Part shown: positions 59,101 through 64,000 of the stretch, in pieces
Numbering within the stretch: position 1 is the stretch's first letter
Layout: each line of letters starts with the position of its first letter
Assembly: GCA_036925085.1 (NCBI GenBank)
Contig: JAUPFP010000089.1
Coordinates: 62,001 to 126,000, forward strand
Reading direction: 5' to 3'
Source: Brachycybe producta
Taxonomy: Eukaryota; Arthropoda; Diplopoda; Playtdesmida; Andrognathidae
DNA: 64,000 nt
Program-made: the position numbers and the translations under genes
The notes under the pieces: generated by a model
Seen by the model: only the letters and a program-made list of their open reading frames with translations
The model's database searches: none
Told to the model about the DNA's origin: nothing

Positions 59101-59409
59101 GCAGACGGCAGAGTCTGGGTTGTATCTTCTCGCTTCTCGGTTGCAACAGTAATGCCAGGTGTTACAGAACGAAATGCTGGTAGGGTGGGTAACGGCCCAT
59201 CGTGACTAGATGCCAACACCATACCGGATGAACTACTGTTGCTGCTACCACCCCCTCCCGCTTCCCACTTGCTGTGGTTAAAGTCAATGTTCGTCGTTGA
59301 CCTTTGCCCCTTGTGCGAATGAACATAACTACTGCTAGACAATCCAGAAACGCCATAACTCCCAGATCTGTCCACTATCAGTTGACTCCGAGAATGTGGC
59401 TTTTGATTC
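47103..59409 (-). CDS. La-related protein 4/4B homologue, C-terminal six exons (partial)
   Basis: Exons in transcript order: 59,409-59,050; 58,533-58,299; 55,828-55,620; 48,922-48,481; 48,385-48,187; 47,272-47,103. All GT-AG and phase-consistent, about 538 codons, with the stop at 47,103-47,105. Diagnostic is the LARP4 block PKFDLEAASFPPLPGT at the end of the second exon, followed by SSELEVFENRLSDVVKG in the third; both are conserved in LARP4 and LARP4B after the La and RRM domains. Other parts are low-complexity Ser/Thr/Pro segments, a Ser run encoded by a GAG/CTC microsatellite (about 48,677-48,697), SYAQMAQRAKEKVEKIAQEQ (helical), and a basic tail with PREKFTPDRFRKHR and a final ELRPKSPK. 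LARP4 proteins bind poly(A) and poly(A)-binding protein in the cytoplasm and stabilise mRNA. The La module exons must lie 5' (above 59,409). Introns of 6.7 and 2.5 kb are filled with transposons. Confidence 0.88.
47580..48033. mobile_element. TTAA MITE family, copy J (LARP4-like intron)
   Basis: TTAA at 47,580-47,583 and 48,030-48,033, 454 bp. The left arm is complete up to ATCCATTAAAATGCTCG; then most of the right arm is deleted, leaving its outer 90 bp. Confidence 0.9.
49667..50592. mobile_element. TIR element (ACCTAGTACACACC ends), copy 1, inside MITE K
   Basis: Left end ACCTAGTACACACCTGATAA, right end TGTGTGTACAAGGT. The inner sequence on both sides (CAGTTAATAATCTGAAAATA; GGTTCATGTTCTTAACTGG) matches the shorter, uninterrupted relative at 61,152-61,435. 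It carries a further TA element in its middle. Confidence 0.75.
49793..50421. mobile_element. TA element (GATGCTTTGCGA ends) nested in the TIR element
   Basis: Ends GATGCTTTGCGA and TCGCAAAGCATC, flanked by TA (49,791-49,792; 50,422-50,423). The interior is rich in TTTCGT/ACGAAA and has no transposase frame. The empty site is seen at about 61,300, where the relative reads straight through. Confidence 0.8.
51330..54060 (-). mobile_element. Degenerate LINE, copy 3 (CR1/Jockey-like), in LARP4-like intron
   Basis: Read leftwards. Endonuclease remnants are near 53,920-53,460 (GGDVNFPNINWERQ near 53,600). The connector has VWYTSKVKRALRKQHLWRNR near 53,130-53,080. The RT has NYRPVFLTS near 52,520, GVPKGSVLGLLLF near 52,135-52,100, the catalytic FADDTIIH near 52,050, and VQHRAARLVCGKYGYADSV near 51,645-51,590. 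Frames are broken at least five times, and GVPQG has become GVPKG. Closest in the window to the copy at 1-2,203 (shared ALRKQ and CRALY motifs). It is antisense-neutral here, lying on the same strand as its host gene. Confidence 0.88.
54171..54433. repeat. 30-bp minisatellite, eight near-identical units
   Basis: Full units occupy 54,181-54,420; each is ACATGTGCATACACATGTGC followed by GCACGTGGGT. Only one base differs among the eight (T for C at 54,320). Because the period is a multiple of three and lacks stops, all frames stay open, which explains the Cys/His/Val-rich spurious proteins. The unit is mostly alternating purine-pyrimidine. Confidence 0.97.
54435..55151. other. LARP4-like intron, nothing recognised
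   Basis: AT-rich. GCAATGGAGGTCTATAGG at 54,537 matches the direct repeat GCAATGGAGGTATATAGG at 50,739 on the other side of LINE copy 3. Confidence 0.3.
55152..55547. mobile_element. TIR element (GGCCAGTTTCGCACG ends) with a second element inside
   Basis: Left end GGCCAGTTTCGCACGTGATA, right end CGTTGTGTAAAACTAGCC, imperfect inverted repeats. Inside, 55,367-55,510 runs from AGTGATGTAGCCTAGCTAGG to CCCCAGCTACGCCC, the end type of many invertebrate CAGTGGCGTAGCTAGG repeats, and contains C and G runs. Confidence 0.5.
55876..56652. mobile_element. TTAA MITE family, copy L (LARP4-like intron), full length
   Basis: TTAA at 55,876-55,879 and 56,649-56,652. The left outer end lacks GAGG (TTAAGCTACAT). 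Both arms and the CACTGTGGTTT spacer are present. It starts 47 bp upstream of the exon ending at 55,828. Confidence 0.9.
56664..57100. mobile_element. TTAA-flanked element, family 3 (CAGTCACACTAGGCTGG ends)
   Basis: Flanked by TTAA (56,664-56,667; 57,097-57,100). The inverted ends share GCAGTCACACTAGGCTGG and TTTACAAGCC/GGTAAACC. The interior is unusually rich in CAGCAG, CTGCTG and CAGCTG motifs for this AT-rich region. No coding frame. Confidence 0.85.
57101..57535. other. LARP4-like intron, nothing recognised
   Basis: No repeat relative seen except an isolated GGCTCTTAAG near 57,519-57,528, just before MITE M. Confidence 0.25.
57536..58263. mobile_element. TTAA MITE family, copy M (LARP4-like intron)
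   Basis: TTAA at 57,536-57,539; the right end is decayed to GTAGCCTCTAAC (58,252-58,263). The element ends 35 bp from the donor side of the exon starting at 58,299. An internal deletion in the left arm removes the CCAATATTAAG block. Confidence 0.9.
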
Positions 59410-60389
59410 CTGTAAAGAATGAGGAGGAGTGCACGTTGGCACTAGTGACTAACCGAAAAGGCTCGCAAAACAAACAGTTCTTAAATACAAATTAATTGTG
59501 TCAAATATTGGCTTACTGTCTCTTACTACAAACCAGAGGTGACCACAAACAAGTGTTGTTTTTTCCGTTGTGGCTCTATAGTCTAGATATTTTTAACAAA
59601 TTATATGGACAGTGAATATATAGCAATCGATTTTAGAAGCTCCATAGAAACAAAACACAATGAAAAAGAAATAATGCACTGAGAAAAATGTCATCCATCA
59701 AATCGGTACTAATTTGATGTGACTAAGAAAACGAATGTGAATCTATGGAATAGCTGCAATTAACTGTTGCTTAGTTTGAGGCCATGGAAAATTGGTCGTG
59801 AATTTAAATACCAAACCAATTGTACATACTAGAGACCTACATAAAACTCATGGTCTGGGCCGGCATTTTTTATGTTAAAAGGCCCATGGGGCTTCGTGGG
59901 TCTGGTGGGCATCACGGGTTTGGAAGACGTATCATTTATCTCATGTGATTCTTTAGAAATGTATAGAATTGAATCACATATTATTTCCCACATTAATAAA
60001 AGTATAACAAATTCCTCACTGACCCCATCAATAAAATAAACATATTAAAGCAATTTACGGGGCAGTTTCTTTTCTCGGAAAGCATGTGAACAATTTAGTA
60101 TGGAAATTATAGAGAATAACAAAAACCATGAGATGGTGGGCTTCAATCGGTATTTTTATGTTAAAGACCCATGGTGACTGGTGGGCTTTATGGGCTGGGC
60201 TTCAAATTTTTACACAATTTCGAATACAAGAAAAACTAAACAAGTCTTGAGAAGAATTGTGCCAAATTAAACGTCTATACAGAAACTTGACTGTATCAAA
60301 TAAAACTATTTTTTTTCTAATCTGTATTTAAATGAGAAAAAATAGGTAACCTAGTATACGTCATAGACCACCCGGTCCCTTGAATGATG
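59410..60389. other. Probable LARP4-like intron, weak direct repeats
   Basis: Two diverged blocks about 280 bp apart (59,855-59,930 and 60,125-60,210) share TTTTTATGTTAAA, GGCCCATGG/GACCCATGG and GGTGGGC. No exon was recognised. Confidence 0.3.
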
Positions 60390-60605
60390 CGATGCTTGTG
60401 GGGTGCTAGTTTATTGCAGTCCCGGACCAATTTCAAACCAGTGTGCACACTGAAGACTTTCAAAACTACGATTAGTATAATAATATCGGATTGCACATAC
60501 AACCAACCCTTTCTGACATACCCATATACTTCCCGTAAAGTTTAGTCTTCAATGAACAAACTGGTTTGAAATTTGTTCCAGGACTGCAATAAACTACCAC
60601 CCCAA
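60390..60605. repeat. Inverted repeat around GTTTATTGCAGTCC
   Basis: GCTAGTTTATTGCAGTCC...CAATTTCAAACCAG near 60,401-60,440 is mirrored at 60,558-60,598, with AAGACT/AGTCTT further in. A small foldback element with unclear ends. Confidence 0.65.
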
Positions 60606-61151
60606 AATCACTGGCTTTATAAGGTTTACATGTTCTGCACTCCTGCATGAAATTAACACCAAATTCAAACGTTACTTGTAAAATACATATTCTACATGGA
60701 ACGCTAAATAGATTTGAATCAAATTCCATACCATAACTGATGAAGAAAATGCTGCATTCAGCAATGGCCATGCTTGAAAATGAACCATTTTCAAACGTGA
60801 TTCGGCCTCATGAAAACGTGCTAAGGTAGTGAAGCAATTTTTTTTTTAGCAGAAAACAGTATTAGTAATGCATTTGATTTGAATATTACTGACAACCCTA
60901 GGATGATCTACAAAGCAAAACATTAAAAAATACTCTTAAACCTAAACCCAGCATTTTAATTGCAGCTATTTTAGTGGTCAGGGTCAAGCCACATTTTTAT
61001 GGTCAAGCCACATTTTTATGCGGCTTAAATAAGTAAAAGGCAATCAAATCTAGTGACAAAAACCTGGAAAAACAGGAAACCCTTTGTAAACAAATTTATC
61101 AACCTTGAGAACCATTACAGAAAGGTATTCAGAATGCCATGACAGTCAATG

Positions 61152-61435
61152 TACCTTATTACACACATGAATTCAAATTAAACGTTTAGGTGAATTATAC
61201 GGAATCCAGTCAAGGACATGAACCAAATCAAAATTGACTATTATTACTTTAAATTGAAATACTAAATATTTTTTTTTCAATAGTTTCTATGTTATATTTA
61301 AGTATTAACTCAATATTTTCAGATTATTAACTGAAAAAATTGAATTCGACATATTGTTTGTCTGCCCTTCACAGAGCTCCGTAGAACACGTTTATTATTT
61401 AAATGCATTTAAATTATCAGGTGTGCACTAGGCAT
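61152..61435. mobile_element. TIR element (ACCTAGTACACACC type), copy 2, uninterrupted
   Basis: Opposite orientation to 49,667-50,592. GAACCAAATCAAAATTGA, TTAACTCAATATTTTCAGAT and ATTATCAGGTGTGCACTAGG correspond to that copy. It lacks the TA insertion, so it preserves the empty site near 61,303. Confidence 0.7.
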
Positions 61436-61639
61436 AAGCTCACAATATTATAGCAATTAACAAAGAAAATCGTAGATTATATAAGACAAAATTCTGTAAT
61501 ATTATAGTCACACACAAACCTTCTCAAAACACCAAGATGTTATATAACAATGAAAAAAATCATTAAAAATCAAATAAAAAAAGATAGAAAATTAAATATT
61601 AGTGTAAACATTTTCTGATTTTCATTGGCTATTGAAAAC

Positions 61640-62492
61640 TTAAGGCTCACGCATACACAACGACACCTAGAAGCGACACCTCCACGACCCTCTCTACACG
61701 TCTCGAAAATTGCTGTTAAGTGTATACGGTAAAAACACTGCTCTAGACACAAGTGTCGCCGCTGAAGTGTCGTCGTAGGGTGTGATTCAGTCAATATGGG
61801 CGAAGGTACGAGCCCTCCCCCCCCTTTCCAACACTATTCTAGTGGCCATTGTAGCTGCTTGTGTAGTAATAAAAAGAAAACGTCCACAATAAAATAGAGA
61901 AGTGTTGACAAAGTGTTTTTTTATTATAAATCGTCACTGCATAAATTCTAATTTAAAATAGTTTCTTTGTGGTTTTTTTTTTAATTTGAGCAAAAGTAAT
62001 TTTCGTTAATAAAATTAAAATACTTTATTAAACAAAATTCAGAAACGTCCAATTTTGTTGTTTGCTTGTCATTTCTACATATACATTCAGTCTTTTGTGT
62101 TGCTGCTGCTGGTTACGATTGTATGGTGGTGATGGCTATGTGTGTCGACACTCGCAAAAAATGTCCAGATGATTGGAAACTGGCTAGAGTGCATTATGAC
62201 TAGGCTTGCCACCTTTCCTCCTCTGTGGAGGACAGTCCTCCATTCGAAAGAAATGTCCTCCAGCCTGGACCGTCCTACACGTCCTCCACACAATAAATTT
62301 TTATAAAAACTTAAATACGTTCGTGGCAAGCCTAACTAGGACAATAAATTGGAACTGGCCACACCAGAGTGGCATCTAGATTGAAGACACTGCAATTTGG
62401 TCTAGAGACGCCAGTCTAGGTGTTGTATACACAGACACTTTGTATACACTTGATCTAGACACGAAAGTGTCATTGCGTAGACGATGCTTTAA
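61640..62492 (+). mobile_element. TTAA-flanked element, family 2, copy 3 (853 bp)
   Basis: TTAA at 61,640-61,643 and 62,489-62,492. The ends are GGCTCACGCATACACAACGA and TTGCGTAGACGATGCT. The interior has repeated TCTAGA and GACACT motifs near both ends and a GTATGGTGGTGATGG block. Fragments of the same family lie at 30.8-31.9 and 34.3-35.1 kb. No transposase frame. Confidence 0.75.
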
Positions 62493-62916
62493 GGCAATAA
62501 TAAATTGTCGTTATTCTTTAAATATTTTATCTAAAAGTTCAACGTGCTGCTTTCTCAGGCGCGCCAACACAACTCATCTTCTAGTTTTTAAATATAACAC
62601 TAACTATACAGTATATAATAAAGAGAAAAGTTTACAAGTCTAAACTTAACCTCTACCCAATACCTCTGTGAATAGGTGTGAACACACTATGTCCCAAAAT
62701 TTATTTGAATTAAAGGGAAGGAAGACACTCAATGTAGGAAAACAAATGCATGAAAACATTTCTACTGCAAGAATGGCTACCAGTATCGGACCTATCGGCG
62801 CATAACCTTCCTACAACATTCCAGCAAAAAGCAGTTGCGGGTGAAAAAAAAAACCAGAAAAGCAACCATCTATTTTAATATTAAATACCTACATTCTGCA
62901 GAACAGAGTTTGTTTG
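62493..62916. other. Nothing recognised
   Basis: AT-rich single-copy-looking sequence between a TTAA element and a tandem array. Confidence 0.25.
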
Positions 62917-63095
62917 ATTTAAATCACTAAAAAATCATGATTTAAATCATTAAAAAAAATCATGATTTAAATCATTAAAAAAAATCATGATTTAAATCAC
63001 ACAAAAAATCATGATTTAAATCACACAAAAAATCATGATTTAAATCACACAAAAAATCATGATTTAAATCACAAAAAAACATGATTTAAATCACA
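62917..63095. repeat. Tandem TCATGATTTAAATCA array
   Basis: About seven units of 22-24 bp, each with the palindromic TGATTTAAATCA and an A run (ACAAAAAATCATGATTTAAA). The motif equals the subterminal sequence of the hAT-like element at 8.5-9.3 kb. Confidence 0.9.
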
Positions 63096-63140
63096 TATAC
63101 AAATTTGAACGAAACGAAACTTTTTTATTCACATTTTTCG

Positions 63141-63386
63141 GGTGGCGCTGATCAAGCGCCAAATTGAACAAGCGCCAAATTGAACAAACGCCAAACTGAA
63201 TAAACGCCAAATGGAACAAACGCCAAACTGAATAAACGCCAAATGGAACAAACGCCAAACTGAATAAAAGCCAAATGGAACAAACGCCAAACTGAATAAG
63301 CGCCAAATGGAACAAACGCCAAACTGAATAAGCGCCAAATGGAACAAACGCCAAACTGAATAACCGCCAAAATGTGATAAACACAT
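63141..63386. repeat. 32-bp dimeric satellite, block 1
   Basis: Seven or so units, each made of two related 16-mers: ACGCCAAACTGAATA(A) and GCGCCAAATGGAACAA. The left edge has variants with AATTGAACAAGCGCC. The Phe/Trp/Leu-rich frames on the minus strand are simply readings of this repeat. Confidence 0.95.
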
Positions 63387-63567
63387 GGTTAGGTTAGGTT
63401 ATGTTAGGTTAGGATTGGTTAGGTTAGGTTAGGATTGGTTTGGTTAGGTTAGGATTGGTTTGGTTAGGTTAGGATTGGTTTGGTTAGGTTAGGATTGGTT
63501 AGGTTAGGTTTGGTTAGGTTAGGATTGGCTTGGTTAGGTTAGGATTGGTTAGGTTAGGTTTGGTTAG
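63387..63567. repeat. Telomere-like GGTTAGGTTAGGATTGGTTT array
   Basis: About eight to nine 20-25-bp units composed of GGTTA pentamers with interspersed GATTGGTTT. It lies exactly between two blocks of the 32-bp satellite. GGTTA equals the arthropod telomere pentamer TTAGG in another phase. Confidence 0.92.
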
Positions 63568-63638
63568 CTGTAAATCTGCACAGTCTGACGTCTACAAAAG
63601 CTCACAATATTTGGACCATCACAATTTACAAAAAACCT

Positions 63639-63877
63639 GAATAACCGCCAAACTGAATAAGCGCCAAATGGAACAAACGCCAAACTGAATAAGCGCCAAA
63701 TGGAACAAACGCCAAACTGAATAAGCGCCAAATGGAACAAACGCCAAACTGAATAAGCGCCAAATGGAACAAACGCCAAACTGAATAAGCGCCAAATGGA
63801 AGAAACGCCAAACTGAATAAAAGCCAAAAATTTGGCGGTTATTCAGTTTGGCGTTTGTTCAATTTGGCGCTTATTCA
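63639..63877. repeat. 32-bp dimeric satellite, block 2, with inverted tail
   Basis: Same units as block 1, six copies (period 32 confirmed at 63,677, 63,709 and on). They are followed at 63,831-63,877 by the same motifs in reverse (TTGGCGGTTATTCAGTTTGG), giving a foldback end. Confidence 0.95.
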
Positions 63878-63920
63878 GTCGCCCCAATTTTTGTTACTCG
63901 ACTTGATGTCTGAGTTGAAG

Positions 63921-63998
63921 GCCCCATATGCACACATGCGTTTTTGGACGTGTGGCGATGCTGCGTGTCCAAAAAACTCCTATATGCATCGGGCCAAA
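63921..63998. mobile_element. Tiny hairpin element (GGCCCCATATGCACACATGC)
   Basis: GGCCCCATATGCACACATGC...TTTTTGGAC is mirrored by GTCCAAAAAACTCCTATATG...CGGGCC around a 15-bp loop. It is probably a fragment or minimal form of a TIR element reaching the window edge. Confidence 0.6.
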
Positions 63999-64000
63999 GG

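Noticed and set aside
60317-60771. Two overlapping minus-strand frames that might be upstream LARP4-like exons
   Set aside because: They fall in an inverted repeat, and neither La nor RRM motifs nor phase-matched splice sites are visible.
63091-63827. Repeated FGVCSIWRLFSLAF-type proteins on the minus strand
   Set aside because: They are translations of the 32-bp satellite in shifting frames, without start context, domain or splice evidence.

Overview
This window is nuclear DNA of an invertebrate animal, most likely an arthropod. The coding evidence is three split genes with GT-AG introns, several only 60-90 bp long. Arrays built on GGTTA/TTAGG (the telomere motif of most arthropods) and a Ly6-type three-finger gene are compatible with an arthropod, but the species cannot be named from the sequence. 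No bacterial operon, CRISPR array, rRNA or tRNA was seen.

Host genes. (1) 10,872-13,489 (+): a six-exon, 428-residue homologue of the DUF1308/UPF0415 family (human C7orf25). (2) 13,577-21,666 (-): fourteen exons of the translesion polymerase REV1, covering the BRCT domain, Y-family polymerase core and C-terminal partner-binding domain; only the most N-terminal exon is missing. These two genes converge, with stop codons 87 bp apart. (3) 25,786-27,021 (+): a complete four-exon, GPI-anchored Ly6/uPAR-like protein of 150 residues. (4) 47,103-59,409 (-): six 3' exons of a LARP4/4B-type La-related protein, whose La and RRM exons lie upstream, probably outside the window.

Everything else is dominated by transposable elements. 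At least thirteen copies of one long-terminal-inverted-repeat MITE family at TTAA sites are spread from 10 to 58 kb, many inside introns of the host genes. Other non-autonomous families are: a second and third TTAA-flanked family; a TA-flanked family with TGGAGCC ends (37.3, 38.3 and 42.6 kb); a short CAATTAGAA-ended palindromic family (25.4, 36.3, 42.7 and 44.8 kb); and a hAT-like element with 8-bp target duplications (8.5 kb). There are three non-LTR (CR1/Jockey-like) LINE copies (1-2.2, 3.5-8.4 and 51.3-54.1 kb), all broken. The middle one has an SGNH-hydrolase ORF1 and a solo LTR inside ORF2. Solo or truncated LTRs lie at 2.9, 5.3, 21.9 and 32.7 kb.

The most unusual structures are: two foldback elements whose arms are mirror-image 3' ends of Tc1/mariner-like transposase genes (41.8 and 43.0 kb); a three-level nested insertion with its empty site preserved elsewhere in the window (49-50.7 kb); a 66-nt pre-miRNA-like hairpin in an intron of the DUF1308 gene; an almost perfectly homogeneous 30-bp minisatellite (54.2 kb); and a terminal complex (62.9-63.9 kb) in which a telomere-like array sits between two blocks of a 32-bp satellite. 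Calls rest on reading the sequence and on remembered family features; no database search was run.
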